64,000 bases of DNA from Clostridium acetobutylicum ATCC 824 (GCF_000008765.1 NC_003030.1:2886001-2950000), one strand, 5' to 3'; shown: positions 8,651 through 18,633, counted from the first letter of the stretch. Notes: a model not told the origin generated them from the sequence alone. Translations and numbers: made by a program.

Positions 8651-9807
8651 TGATTAAAAAAATTTCAAAATTACAGATAGCAAGATTTATTTCTCAGTTA
8701 ATATTTCTTTTTCTGCTCCCAGGCATATTTGTATTAGCATTTAGTCAAATAGGAATTCTATACTCTAATATTCTAAAAGGTAACTTTGATTTAATAACTC
8801 TATTTTCTTCAATCTCTATAGCCGTAATTACTTTACTAACAACCATCATACTTGGAAGATTTTTTTGCGGTTGGATGTGTTCCTTTGGATTTATGAATGA
8901 TGTTATATATATGTTATCCAGTAAAATATTCAAAACAAAATTTAAAGTAGATGAAAAAACAGATAATCTTCTCAAGCTTCTTAAATACATTATTCTAGTT
9001 CTCATAGGAATTTTTGTTTGGACGTTAAAAAATAGCAACCTTAATAACTATAGTCCTTGGAATGCCTTTGCCCAAATACCGAACCTTAAGACTGCTATTT
9101 TTCAGTATTCTCTAGGCTTCATAATACTTGGTATAATAATTGTAGGAGCTGCCTTTGTAGAGAGGTTCTTCTGCAGATACCTATGTCCTCTAGGTGGGAT
9201 CTTTACTCTAACCTCTAAATTTAGATTGTTTAAAATCAATAAACCAACTAAAAAATGTGGTAAATGTAGATTGTGTACAAATAACTGTGCAATGGGAATA
9301 GATCTTTATAAATATCCTAAGGTTACCAGCGGGGAATGTATAGATTGTTTAAAATGTCTGGATGTCTGTCCAAGAAAAAATACTCAAATGAACATTGTTG
9401 GTGAAAACATAACCCCAACGCTAGCTAGTTCTATTGCAATAGCAACCTTTGCAGGTATGTATGCTGGATCTAATTTTATTTCTTCTTCTTTGCCTAATAC
9501 TACTCCACCTATATCAACTACAACTGCTAATCCTCAAGTTAAATATAAAGATGGAACTTACACTGCTAGTGGTACTGGCTTTAGCCCTAATTTACAGGTT
9601 TCTGTAACGATTAAGGACAATAAAATATCAAATATAGAACTCTTATCTAACAATGAAACCCCTAAGTTCTTTGAAAGAGCCTCTAGTGTTGTTCCTGACG
9701 AAATAATAAAAGCTCAATCTACAAATGTTGATGCTGTTTCTGGTGCTACTAGAAGTAGTAATGGCATTATAGAAGCTGTTCAAAATGCTTTAGAAAAAGC
9801 TAAATAA
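8650..9807 (+). CDS. NapH-like polyferredoxin membrane protein with C-terminal FMN-binding domain
   Basis: 385 residues. Four membrane helices in the first 180 residues, with cysteine motifs FFCGWMCSFG and FFCRYLCPLGG typical of NapH/CcoG-type proteins. Two 4Fe-4S motifs follow (CGKCRLCTNNC and CIDCLKCLDVCP, about residues 200-245). A hydrophobic segment at about 256-276 and a Ser/Thr/Pro linker lead to an FMN-binding domain (about 298-385) holding the flavinylation motif VSGATRSS. By family knowledge such proteins pass electrons between cytosolic ferredoxin/quinol-type carriers and a covalently bound surface flavin. The partner and electron acceptor are not evident here. Confidence 0.9.
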   Translation: MIKKISKLQIARFISQLIFLFLLPGIFVLAFSQIGILYSNILKGNFDLITLFSSISIAVITLLTTIILGRFFCGWMCSFGFMNDVIYMLSSKIFKTKFKVDEKTDNLLKLLKYIILVLIGIFVWTLKNSNLNNYSPWNAFAQIPNLKTAIFQYSLGFIILGIIIVGAAFVERFFCRYLCPLGGIFTLTSKFRLFKINKPTKKCGKCRLCTNNCAMGIDLYKYPKVTSGECIDCLKCLDVCPRKNTQMNIVGENITPTLASSIAIATFAGMYAGSNFISSSLPNTTPPISTTTANPQVKYKDGTYTASGTGFSPNLQVSVTIKDNKISNIELLSNNETPKFFERASSVVPDEIIKAQSTNVDAVSGATRSSNGIIEAVQNALEKAK

Positions 9808-9812
9808 ACATA

Positions 9813-9856
9813 AAAAGATGTGTGTACTTGTAATATCTACACACATCTTTTCTATT
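9813..9856. terminator. Bidirectional terminator between convergent genes
   Basis: 14-bp perfect stem (9813-9826 with 9838-9851), flanked by A-rich and T-rich ends. It serves both the flavin operon and the chemoreceptor on the opposite strand. Confidence 0.85.
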
Positions 9857-9874
9857 CATTTCAAATCTTTAAAA

Positions 9875-11590
9875 TTATATTTTAAATTTTAGAATTAATT
9901 CATTCAATTTCATTGCTACTTCTGCCTGACTTTGCGACATCTTAGAAACCTGATCTGCTGAAGCTGCTACCTCACTTATAGTTCCTTTAACTTCTTCTGA
10001 GCTTTCTGCTTCTTGTTGTTGATTATTAGCCATGTTTTGCATTGCATCATTTACTTGTCCAATAGTAGCCTCGAGCTCCTCAGCCATGGATGCAATTTCA
10101 CTAGACATATCACTTACAAATTCCGAATCTTTTTCATATTGATCACCCATTTGAATGAACTTTGAAAATTGACTTTTTACATTTTCATCCATAAACTTCA
10201 ATATTTCGCTGCTATTCTTGGATAAGTGTTCAAATGCTGCATTAACCTTTTCAATTGTCTTATTAATTCCTTCTACCGCATCTCCTGATTGTTTTGCTAG
10301 CTCTTTGACTTCATTTGCAACAACTGCAAAGCCCTTACCCATTTCTCCAGCTCTTGCAGCTTCAATTGATGCATTAAGAGACAATAAATTAGTCTGATTT
10401 GCTATTTCAGCAATAGCATCTGCCATAATTCTTATATCTCCTATTACTTTGCCTTCTTCAATAGCCTTTAGTATACTCTTTTCTTTTTCGCTATACATAT
10501 TTATCATGTCTTGTGATGCTGTTTTTCCTTCTTTACTTACCTTTAAAGCTCTATCCTTGGATTCACTAGCATTGTTACTTCCATCAAGTGCTTTTGAAGA
10601 TAAGTTATTAACACTTGTATCCACCTCTTGAATTGAAGCACTTATTTCTTCTGATGCTGCACTACTTTCCTCTATGCTCGTAGCTACTTTAGTTATTTCA
10701 TTATCGATGCTTATGGCTTTTGAAGCTAACTCTTGACTTGTAGCTGACAGTTCTTCACTTGAAGCACTTAATTCTTGGGCATTTGACATTATAACTTTAA
10801 TAAGTTCTTTTACATTTTCCTGAGCTTTATTAAGTGCCTTAGTTGATTGTCCAAATTCATCCTTGCTGTCATAAACCAACTCTTTAGAAAAGTCAAATTC
10901 AGCAAGTCTCTCCGATAGCTCCTTCATTCCTAATAAAGGTTTGCTTATATGTCTTGCTAAAACTACTCCCATAATAACTGCAACCAAAGTTGAAATAATG
11001 ACAAATATAGTTGAAATATTTACTGCACTTTTGTACTGAACCTTACTACTACTATAATCGTTTTTTGCAACCTTAGCGTTATATTTTATATCTGCATCCA
11101 GTTTCTGAAGCGCAGCGTTTCTGTAAGGTGTTGTATGTGTTTTGAATTCAACAGAAGCACTCATATAGTCTCCTGCTTTAGCGTAAGCAATAACCTTCTC
11201 CCTAGATTGTCTCCACTTAGCTAAATTATCTAGGAACTGATAAAATAGTGTTCTATCTTCATCCGTAAAGATAGTAGTTTTGTATTCCTTTATTAATTCA
11301 TTGTCCTTTTGTACTATGTCATCAATATCTCCAACTATACTGTCAATTTTAGATTTATTCATTGGGTCCATAATTAAAAGTATATCTGCCCTTACTTCAA
11401 TAACATATCCCCTTATTTGATACAAAATATTGGTACCTTTCATATCTACATTGTATATGTTATCTAAATTTTTGTTAACACCGTTGATCTTTAAAACTCC
11501 TACTACACCCGCTATAGTAGATATAACTGCTACAAAAATAAATGCTATTATTAATTTGGTAAAAATCTTTAAATCAGTTACCCTTTTCAT
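9875..11590 (-). CDS. Methyl-accepting chemotaxis protein (4HB sensor)
   Basis: 571 residues. TM1 at about 11-31, a four-helix-bundle periplasmic-type sensor (4HB_MCP, about 32-190), TM2 at about 190-212, HAMP (about 213-268), then a long coiled-coil signalling domain. The hairpin tip has the CheW/CheA contact region [19 protein letters not shown] followed by [13 protein letters not shown]. Gln/Glu-rich segments at both ends are likely methylation sites. The start follows AAGGGAGG. A truncated paralogue lies directly upstream in the same direction. Confidence 0.95.
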   Translation of the reverse strand: MKRVTDLKIFTKLIIAFIFVAVISTIAGVVGVLKINGVNKNLDNIYNVDMKGTNILYQIRGYVIEVRADILLIMDPMNKSKIDSIVGDIDDIVQKDNELIKEYKTTIFTDEDRTLFYQFLDNLAKWRQSREKVIAYAKAGDYMSASVEFKTHTTPYRNAALQKLDADIKYNAKVAKNDYSSSKVQYKSAVNISTIFVIISTLVAVIMGVVLARHISKPLLGMKELSERLAEFDFSKELVYDSKDEFGQSTKALNKAQENVKELIKVIMSNAQELSASSEELSATSQELASKAISIDNEITKVATSIEESSAASEEISASIQEVDTSVNNLSSKALDGSNNASESKDRALKVSKEGKTASQDMINMYSEKEKSILKAIEEGKVIGDIRIMADAIAEIANQTNLLSLNASIEAARAGEMGKGFAVVANEVKELAKQSGDAVEGINKTIEKVNAAFEHLSKNSSEILKFMDENVKSQFSKFIQMGDQYEKDSEFVSDMSSEIASMAEELEATIGQVNDAMQNMANNQQQEAESSEEVKGTISEVAASADQVSKMSQSQAEVAMKLNELILKFKI

Positions 11591-11836
11591 TTTTCCCTCC
11601 TTATGTTAATTTAATTTAAATATTATTACTAATTTATCGTATGAATTTTGCATCATTCAAGTATTTTGTCGTAAAAAGTCGTATATTAATTTTTGCATAA
11701 AAAAAAAGATAATACCTGTTAATGCAGAAATCATCTTTTTTAATATATATTTAATTTATGTATTTATTTCACTGCCTATAGTAGCGGGCTTTAGTTATTT
11801 TATTGCTTACAACTGATAGTTTTATACTAGATGTGC

Positions 11837-12601
11837 TTACTGTGAGTTTGACATTATAACTTTCTTTACAATTTTATCTACCTTATCAAAATCAATAGTT
11901 TGTTCAAATTCATCAAGTCTTTCTGGCAAACTTTTTATTTTTAATAAATTTTTACATATGTACTTAGCTAAAACTATTCCCATTATAATTGCAACTACAA
12001 TAGAAGCAATGACCAAAATACTTGAGAACATTATTGCACTTTTGTATTGCCCTTTAATATCACCATAATTATAAATTGTAATATCTTTGCTATAATCTAT
12101 ATATAAGTTAAGCTTATTAAGCATTATATCACTGTAATGCGATGTGGTGCTATCAAATTCCTTAATAGCTGCTTCATATTCTCCAGCAACAACATAAGAA
12201 ATAACCTTATTTCTCGATGCCCTCCATTTTTTTAAATTGACTTCAAATTCAGAAAATAACTCTTTATCTTTTTCCATTACTATAACTTTTTTATAATTAT
12301 AAATCAGCCTATCATCCTCTTTTACAAGCTTAGCTATTTTATCAATAATATTGTCACTTTTAACCTCATTAGTTGACTTAAGAATTAAATTAGTATCAGC
12401 TTTGATATCATTAACATTTGTCTTTAATTCATATAGAATATTAGTCCTCTTCATATCTATTTCATACATACTTTCTAAATTTATATCTACTTTGCTCATA
12501 TCTAAAATCCCCACAATTCCTGCAAATGCAGATATCACTGCAACAAAAATAAATGATAATATTAATTTAGTAAAAATCTTAGGGCTTGCCATACTTTTCA
12601 T
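11837..12601 (-). CDS. Truncated chemoreceptor paralogue (sensor only, no signalling domain)
   Basis: 254 residues, closely matching the N-terminal half of the receptor at 9875-11590. It shares the N-terminal [16 protein letters not shown] segment, the 4HB sensor and TM2. In the HAMP region about 20 residues are missing (DEFEQTIDFDKVDKIVKKVIMSNSQ), and the protein stops where the paralogue continues from VIMSNAQ into its signalling helices. The start has a good AAAGGGGG ribosome site. It may be a decayed duplicate, or a sensor-only protein that heterodimerises with the full receptor. No remnant of the signalling domain is recognisable in the 246 bases downstream. Confidence 0.85.
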   Translation of the reverse strand: MKSMASPKIFTKLILSFIFVAVISAFAGIVGILDMSKVDINLESMYEIDMKRTNILYELKTNVNDIKADTNLILKSTNEVKSDNIIDKIAKLVKEDDRLIYNYKKVIVMEKDKELFSEFEVNLKKWRASRNKVISYVVAGEYEAAIKEFDSTTSHYSDIMLNKLNLYIDYSKDITIYNYGDIKGQYKSAIMFSSILVIASIVVAIIMGIVLAKYICKNLLKIKSLPERLDEFEQTIDFDKVDKIVKKVIMSNSQ

Positions 12602-12756
12602 TTTCCCCCTTTTAGTTAAGTCAATATCATAATATTGTTAAATATAGTATCGTAAATATTTATCCAGAACTAAATATCATGTCGTAAAAAGTATTATATT
12701 GGCTTAAAACAAAATAAAATATCGCTTAAATATACTATCTTATAAAACTACTAAAG

Positions 12757-13716
12757 TTATAAATATTGAAATCCACTTTCCTCTACTAAGGAAAAACTCT
12801 TAGCAATCCCTTTAGTTATAATAACCTTTCTATCTTTAGTAATAAATATTGCCTCTACATCACGAAACCTTTTAACTAATTCTATCCCACCGTCAGCCCC
12901 AGCTATAAAGGCAGCAGTAGAAACAGCATCACATAACATTGAATTTTCAAAGATAACTGTCACACTTAAAAGTTCTTCTTTAGCTGGATATCCTGTTTTA
13001 GGATCTATTATATGATGATACTTAATATTATCTTTTTCAAAGTATCTTACATAACTTCCTGAGGTAACCACAGATTTATTTTTCACACTAATTGCCCCTA
13101 TTATTTCTCCCCTCTTCTTTAGGGGATTTTGAACACCTATACACCAACTTTTCCCGTCTGGCTTTTCTCCAATTACAGATACGTTACCTCCAAGATTTAT
13201 GGAAGCCGACTTAACACCTCCACCCTTATAAATATCAATTGCCCTATCTGCTGCATATCCCTTAGCTATTCCTCCTAAATCAACTTTCATATCTTCGACT
13301 AAAAATTTAACAGTACGTTTATAATCATTTAGTACTAAGTTCTTATAATTTACAAGTGAGAGATTTTTCTCAATTTCTTTAACTGAAGGTACTCTTTCAT
13401 TTTCGCAAAAAATCCCCCATAATTTTATGATAGGAGCTAGTGATATATCAAAAGCCCCCAGAGTTTTTTTAGAAAAATTTTTTGCATTTTTTATTACGTG
13501 ATAAACATCTTTGCTAAGTTTAATTTCATTTTCAAATCCAAACTTATTTAGTTTACTGATTTCACTAGAGCTGCTATAAAAATTCATAGCCTTCTCCAAT
13601 CTTCTCATTTCATTTTCTACCTTGAATAGTACTTCTTTCTTATCCTCACCATATATTTTTTGGCTTATGATCGTTCCCATGCAAAACATTTCGCTGCAAA
13701 CATAATCCCTATTCAC
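12757..13716 (-). CDS. apbE: FAD:protein FMN transferase (second ApbE paralogue)
   Basis: 319 residues, paralogous to the ApbE at 7667. Motifs: GAFDISLAPIIKLWGI, VDLGGIAKGYAAD, VTSGSYVRYF and YHHIIDPKTGYPA. A GTG start overlaps the upstream stop (GTGA), with AAGGGTG as ribosome site. Like its paralogue it has no signal peptide or lipobox, beginning MNRDYVCSEMFCMGTI. Third gene of a TetR - FMN-binding protein - ApbE operon, so its substrate is most likely the 133-residue protein just upstream. Confidence 0.94.
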   Translation of the reverse strand: MNRDYVCSEMFCMGTIISQKIYGEDKKEVLFKVENEMRRLEKAMNFYSSSSEISKLNKFGFENEIKLSKDVYHVIKNAKNFSKKTLGAFDISLAPIIKLWGIFCENERVPSVKEIEKNLSLVNYKNLVLNDYKRTVKFLVEDMKVDLGGIAKGYAADRAIDIYKGGGVKSASINLGGNVSVIGEKPDGKSWCIGVQNPLKKRGEIIGAISVKNKSVVTSGSYVRYFEKDNIKYHHIIDPKTGYPAKEELLSVTVIFENSMLCDAVSTAAFIAGADGGIELVKRFRDVEAIFITKDRKVIITKGIAKSFSLVEESGFQYL

Positions 13717-14114
13717 TCATTTTCACCCTTCTCAAGTGCCTTTTCTATAGACTTAAGTATTACCTTGCTACTATTTGTTGCTCCAGTTATAGTGTCCACC
13801 TTAAGACTCTGAGCCTTAACCACCATATAAGGTATAACCTCAGCTCTTTTACCTCTTTCAGTTTTATGCTCCAATAATTTTATAGAAGTAATTCTGTGAC
13901 ATTTAATTTCCACTTTTACCTTTGCCTGTACAAAATCAGCATCATAACTCCCAATATAATTGCCATCCTTAACTTTTGATAACGCAACTTCTCTAATTTC
14001 AGTATCCCTAACTTTATTTTGATAGTTCTTCACTGACACAAAATATCTTACACCAACCACTAATCCTATAGAAACTAATACTCCAATAGCAGCTATAACT
14101 AACTTTTTCACCAT
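13713..14114 (-). CDS. Membrane-anchored FMN-binding domain protein
   Basis: 133 residues: one N-terminal membrane anchor (about 4-28), then a single FMN-binding domain. The flavinylation motif is TITGATNSS (about residues 106-114), the Thr being the expected FMN attachment site. It resembles a stand-alone version of the domain fused to the NapH-like protein at 8650. The start follows AGGAGG. By topology the flavin should face outward. Likely an electron-transfer or membrane-redox module; the partner is not encoded nearby. Confidence 0.88.
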   Translation of the reverse strand: MVKKLVIAAIGVLVSIGLVVGVRYFVSVKNYQNKVRDTEIREVALSKVKDGNYIGSYDADFVQAKVKVEIKCHRITSIKLLEHKTERGKRAEVIPYMVVKAQSLKVDTITGATNSSKVILKSIEKALEKGENE

Positions 14115-14115
14115 A

Positions 14116-14766
14116 TCATTTCCTCCTTATAGAGTTTAAAATAATTTCAAATGACTTTTTAAGCACTTCCTCTGAGTTCCTATTATAAAATTTCTTTGTA
14201 TAATTCTCCTTATTCATTGATATACTGGAAACCCCTAGAATACATGACCATAATGTAAGACTTATATCCAAAGAACTATACTCCTCTATAATTTCCTTCT
14301 TGTCCATTCCCCTTTCTATAATATCCCTTAATAATCTGAGAGAATATTCTCCTTCCTCATAAACCTCATTAAAAAGCTCTTCTCTTACATTTTGATTCTT
14401 TAAAAGCTCATTATTCTTGTATTCTAAAATAGCTTTAAAATATCCATGATGAAGTCTTGTAAATTCTATATATACTTCTCCAAGCATTCTTATATTTTGT
14501 ATTTCACTTTCACTTCTTCTTTCCTCTAAAATTTTATAATTCATAGAATTCAGTATCTTATATCCCCTAAGCATTATTTCATAGTATATTTCCTCTTTGC
14601 TTGTAAAGTATGAATATATAGTTTTTTTAGTAAACTCTGCTTCCTTTGCAACATCATCCATTGTTGCATTATAGAAGCCTTTTATAAAAAATACCCGTTC
14701 AGCTGCATCAATTATACTAATTTTTCTATTTAACTTTTCTATTTCTTTACGCCTATTAATCCCCAT
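14116..14766 (-). CDS. TetR-family transcriptional regulator of the FMN/ApbE operon
   Basis: 216 residues. N-terminal TetR helix-turn-helix (about 15-62: IDAAERVFFIKGFYNATMDD, then EAEFTKKTIYSYFTSKEEIY), followed by a helical ligand-binding region of no recognised subfamily. The start follows AAGGAGG. It ends two bases before the FMN-binding protein begins, so it is the first gene of its operon and probably represses itself. Two palindromes just upstream (14788-14819) are likely operators. Confidence 0.92.
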   Translation of the reverse strand: MGINRRKEIEKLNRKISIIDAAERVFFIKGFYNATMDDVAKEAEFTKKTIYSYFTSKEEIYYEIMLRGYKILNSMNYKILEERRSESEIQNIRMLGEVYIEFTRLHHGYFKAILEYKNNELLKNQNVREELFNEVYEEGEYSLRLLRDIIERGMDKKEIIEEYSSLDISLTLWSCILGVSSISMNKENYTKKFYNRNSEEVLKKSFEIILNSIRRK

Positions 14767-14787
14767 ATTGGTCCTCCTTGATATACT

Positions 14788-14819
14788 GTTAGTTTACTAA
14801 CTATACTATTAGTATACTA
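14788..14819 (-). promoter_or_regulatory. Probable TetR operator: two palindromes 20 bp apart
   Basis: GTTAGT-TT-ACTAAC (14788-14801) and TAGTATACTA (14810-14819), with centres 20 bp apart (two helical turns), directly upstream of the TetR gene. Both share a TAGT/ACTA core. Inferred to be the autoregulatory binding site. Confidence 0.6.
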
Positions 14820-14889
14820 GCTGTTATAGAAAAGTCAAATAAAATTAGAGGACTCTCCTATTTAAAATAGTCAACAATCCTCTAATAAA

Positions 14890-14950
14890 AAATAACAAGC
14901 TAAGGATATTATTTTGATATTTCACTTCAAAATCCTTTAGCTTGTTATTT
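14890..14950 (-). terminator. Terminator of the cyclophilin gene
   Basis: About 17-bp stem (14890-14907 with 932-950 of the same kilobase), with a T-rich tail on the minus strand. Confidence 0.75.
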
Positions 14951-14959
14951 TAATACTTT

Positions 14960-15484
14960 TTATTCTTCGATTATCTCAACTTCTGGATAATTTTCTCCAA
15001 AGGTTTCTATTTCCATAGTCTTAATTCTTTGATCTTCTAATGGCTTATCCGAATAATCTCTCTTAACAGAAACTATTCTATCAACTTCCTCTATTCCTTC
15101 TGTAACCCTTCCAAAGGCAGCATAATCTCCATCAAGATGAGGTGAATCTTCTGCCATTATGAAAAACTGTGATCCTGCTGAATCAGGAAAACCAGTTCTT
15201 GCCATGGATATTACTCCTCTTTCATGCTTTAAATTATTTTGGAAACCATTTGATGAGAATTCTCCCTTTATAGCATAACCAGGACCGCCCATTCCATTTC
15301 CATCAGGATCTCCTCCCTGAATCATAAAGCCTGGTATTACTCTATGAAATATTACTCCATCGTAAAAATTATGGTTTATAAGAGAAATAAAATTACTCAC
15401 AGTATTTGGAGCTATATGTGGATATAATTCTATTTTTATCTTATTTCCGTTTTCCATTTCTATTGTAACTATTGGATTTTTCAT
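14960..15484 (-). CDS. Cyclophilin-type peptidyl-prolyl cis-trans isomerase
   Basis: 174 residues, a single cytosolic cyclophilin domain with no signal peptide. Catalytic-site signature FHRVIPGFMIQGGDP (catalytic Arg), then GSQFFIM and AFGRVTEGI. It speeds prolyl isomerisation in protein folding. The start follows GAGGAAT. Monocistronic, with its own terminator. Confidence 0.96.
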   Translation of the reverse strand: MKNPIVTIEMENGNKIKIELYPHIAPNTVSNFISLINHNFYDGVIFHRVIPGFMIQGGDPDGNGMGGPGYAIKGEFSSNGFQNNLKHERGVISMARTGFPDSAGSQFFIMAEDSPHLDGDYAAFGRVTEGIEEVDRIVSVKRDYSDKPLEDQRIKTMEIETFGENYPEVEIIEE

Positions 15485-15560
15485 ATCTTATTCCTCCATG
15501 TAATATATTCTACATTAGATTATTATACCAAAAGGAGGTCCTTATATCCATATTTTTAAA

Positions 15561-16952
15561 TTACTTAATTTGCTGTTCTTCTTTTTCAAGTGAACTATGC
15601 TTTGATCCATAAAAGATATAAACTAATATTCCTACAAGCAGCCAACCTAAAAATGCAATCCATGTTATTGGCTTAAGCGTAGTTAATAGTATTATACAGC
15701 ATATTATTGTTATTATTGGTGTAAAAGGAACTCCAGGGCACTTAAATTTTCTTTCCATATTAGGCATTTTGTATCTAAGTACTACGACAGCTAAAGACAC
15801 TACCGAAAAACTTAAAAGTGTTCCTATACTTAAAAAGTTTGTAATAATATCAAGTGGCAAGAAACCTGCTATTATAGCTGCTGTAACTCCAGTTATTACT
15901 GTAGCTACATAAGGTGTGTTATGTTTAGGATGAACCTTAGAAAGTGCTTTAGGAATAAGACCATCTCTAGACATAACCATGAATACTCTTATTTGTCCCT
16001 AAAGAACTGCTATCATAGTTGATATCATTCCTAGAATTGCACCAATTCCAACTAAAGCCGATCCCCACCTTATTCCAACACTGGCAAGTGCTGCTGGAAC
16101 TGCATCCTCTGTAACTATTTTATCGTAATGAACCATACCTGTTAAAACAAAAGCCACTGAAATGTACAGTATACTTACAACTGCAAGACAAATTATAAGT
16201 CCTCTAGAAACATCTCTTCCTGGATTTTCAGCTTCTTCCGCTGTAGTTGAAATAGCATCAAACCCAATATATGAGAAGAATATAACAGAAGCTCCTGCAA
16301 ATATTCCTTTAAATCCAAAAGGAGCAAATGGTTTGTAATTAGTCATTTTTATATGCGTAGCACCAAGTACTAAAAACATTACTATAATTGCTATTTTCAC
16401 AATAACAATTATGTTATTTACACGTGAGCTTTCTTTCATTCCGTAATACAATATATATGTCAATATAAGAGTTATAAGAACAGCTGGTAAATCAACAATT
16501 CCGCCCTTACTCGGCGACGCAGTAATAACCTTTGGAAGGACTATCCCTGCATTTTTCAGTATACCTATAAAGGTTCCTGACCACCCCGAAGCAACAGCAC
16601 TACACGCAACCAAGTATTCTGACGTTAAGCACCAACCCACTATCATAGCTACAATTTCTCCAAAAGTTATGTATGCATATGAGTACGTACTACCTGATAC
16701 AGGAAACATTGTTGCAAGTTCTGAGTAGCATAATCCGCAAAGGCAAGCTACTATACCTGCTAGTAAAAAAGAAATAATAATACCGGGTCCAGCTTTATGT
16801 GCCCCTGTACCTGTAGCTACAAATATTCCTACCCCTACAACCGCACCTATACCAAGTGCTGCTATATCTTTAGTTTTAAGGGTTTTCTTAAGATGGGTTT
16901 TTTCAGCACTAACCATCATCTTGTCCAGGGATTTTTTTCTAAAGATTTTCAT
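15561..16952 (-). pseudogene. APC-family amino-acid permease interrupted by an in-frame TAG
   Basis: One reading frame of 463 codons split by a TAG at 15999-16001. The first part (15999-16952) holds helices 1 to about 8, with GIGAVVGVGIFVATG, typical of the CAT/YfnA group of APC transporters. The frame continues after the stop without shift as GQIRVFMVMSRDGLIP to 15561, which is normal permease sequence. Homologues have an ordinary residue at this point, so one substitution explains the stop. Options are a real nonsense mutation, a sequencing error or readthrough. The start follows AGGAGG. Without the second part the transporter would lack about four helices. Related proteins import cationic or branched amino acids; substrate unknown. 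Confidence 0.85.
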
Positions 16953-17294
16953 AATAGTCCTCCTAATATGTATTATAAAATGTCATTTTATTATATAATT
17001 AATTAAACCCATATGAAACTTCAATTTTAGCTGTATTTTCATCTAAATAATTGCATTATGTTTAAAAAAGTCGCATTTCTTTGATTTTTATTCAATTCTT
17101 TAGTTTATGATTTAAAATTCTCAATATCGTAATTATTGTTCCCATTTATTTATAAATTAATTATTAAAGGCATTTTATATGCTTTTTTTAAAATTTAAGG
17201 GCTTATTTTTATCAATTTGTTATCAATATAATATTTACCATTGCTATTTTTTCAATTAATCATAATAAATTCAGCCTATTTATATTTTACAAAT
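16953..17294. other. Intergenic, AT-rich, no gene seen
   Basis: About 340 bases upstream of the permease, with no convincing ORF, RNA motif or clear promoter boxes. It presumably carries the permease promoter on the minus strand. Confidence 0.5.
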
Positions 17295-17336
17295 AAAAAG
17301 AGTCGTACCAAACCTTACTAGTACAACTCTTTTTAT
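17295..17336 (-). terminator. Terminator of the purine permease
   Basis: AAAAAGAGT / ACTCTTTTT stem with an inner GTAC pairing, at 17295-17334. Confidence 0.75.
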
Positions 17337-17343
17337 ACATATA

Positions 17344-18633
17344 CTAAAGAGCAAACATTCCAACAAATAATATAGCTATAACATAAAGTGCTGGTGGAAT
17401 TTCCTTAGCTTTTCCTCCAAATACCTTTATTACAACATATGATAAAAATCCAAACGCAAGTCCATCTGTAATAGAGTATGTCAATAATATTAATATCAGT
17501 GTTATAAATACAGGAAATCCTTCTGTAAAGTCTGAAAAATCAACCTTTGTTATTGGCTCCATCATTACAGCACCTAAAACTATAAGTACTGGACCTGTTG
17601 CAAAAGAAGGTATCGCTGTAAGTATTGGTGAGAAAAATAATGATAATAAGAATAAAGCTGCAATTGTAACTCCTGTAAGTCCTGTTCTTCCACCTTCTGC
17701 TATACCTGATGCTGATTCAACAAAAGCAACCGGAGTAGAAGTTCCAAGACATGCTCCTAAAGCTGATCCAACTGCATCTGCAGTTAAAACTTTATCTGCA
17801 TTTTGAACATTTCCTTCTTCATCAAGTAAACCTGCCTTTGATGATAATCCTATTAACGTACCTATACTATCAAATATATCTATAAACAACATTGTAAGTA
17901 TTACTGGAACTATTCCAATAACTGCTGCACTCTTAAAATCAAATTGTAAAAATACTGGAGCAACTGATGGTGGAAAAGATACTATACCTGAAGGTGCCTT
18001 TGCAACTCCAAAAATTATCCCCAGTACATATATAACTAACATTCCTATAACAAAAGAACCCTTTATGTTTTTATTATAAAGAACTGCTATCAATAAAACT
18101 CCTATAACTGCAAGTAGCACTGCTGGAGACTTAAGACTAGCAAGTGTAACTAATGTTCCCTTAGATCCAACTATTATACCTGCATCCTGAAGTCCTATAA
18201 AAGTTATAAAAAATCCTATTCCTATGCTTATTGCATATTTTAAAGTTTGTGGAACACTATCAAGGATAAGCTGTCTAATTTTAAATACATTTAATACTAA
18301 AAATATAATACCTTCGATTAATGATGCTGCAAGAGCTGTTTTCCATGAGAAGTGTAATTGAATACATATAGTATAAGTAAATAATGCATTAAGGCCCATA
18401 CCTGGAGCCATTCCAAATGGGTAATTAGCTACAAATGCCATTATTATTGTTCCTACAAAAGAAGCTAAAGCTGTAGCTGTAAATACCGCTGCAACAGGCA
18501 TACCCGTTTTACTAAGAATACTTGGATTTACTATAAGTATGTAGGCCATTGTCATGAAAGTAGTGAATCCTGCTAAGAGTTCTGTTTTAACGTTAGTTTT
18601 GTTCTCAGATAAGTGAAAAATTTTGTCTAACAT
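17344..18633 (-). CDS. NCS2/AzgA-family purine (guanine/hypoxanthine) permease
   Basis: 429 residues, about 12-14 membrane helices. AzgA/PbuG-type features are the N-terminal TNVKTELLAGFTTFMTMAYI, GMAPGMGLNA and FIDIFDSIGTLIG. It imports hypoxanthine, guanine or related bases. The start follows AGGAGG. A guanine-type riboswitch with a terminator lies in the leader, so expression should fall when guanine is plentiful; this supports the substrate assignment. A second paralogue begins at 63441. Confidence 0.94.
   Translation of the reverse strand: MLDKIFHLSENKTNVKTELLAGFTTFMTMAYILIVNPSILSKTGMPVAAVFTATALASFVGTIIMAFVANYPFGMAPGMGLNALFTYTICIQLHFSWKTALAASLIEGIIFLVLNVFKIRQLILDSVPQTLKYAISIGIGFFITFIGLQDAGIIVGSKGTLVTLASLKSPAVLLAVIGVLLIAVLYNKNIKGSFVIGMLVIYVLGIIFGVAKAPSGIVSFPPSVAPVFLQFDFKSAAVIGIVPVILTMLFIDIFDSIGTLIGLSSKAGLLDEEGNVQNADKVLTADAVGSALGACLGTSTPVAFVESASGIAEGGRTGLTGVTIAALFLLSLFFSPILTAIPSFATGPVLIVLGAVMMEPITKVDFSDFTEGFPVFITLILILLTYSITDGLAFGFLSYVVIKVFGGKAKEIPPALYVIAILFVGMFAL

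Noticed and set aside
15561-15980. The 3' permease fragment as an independent 139-residue protein
   Set aside because: Same frame as the upstream part with only the TAG between; no ribosome site for its ATG; incomplete fold.
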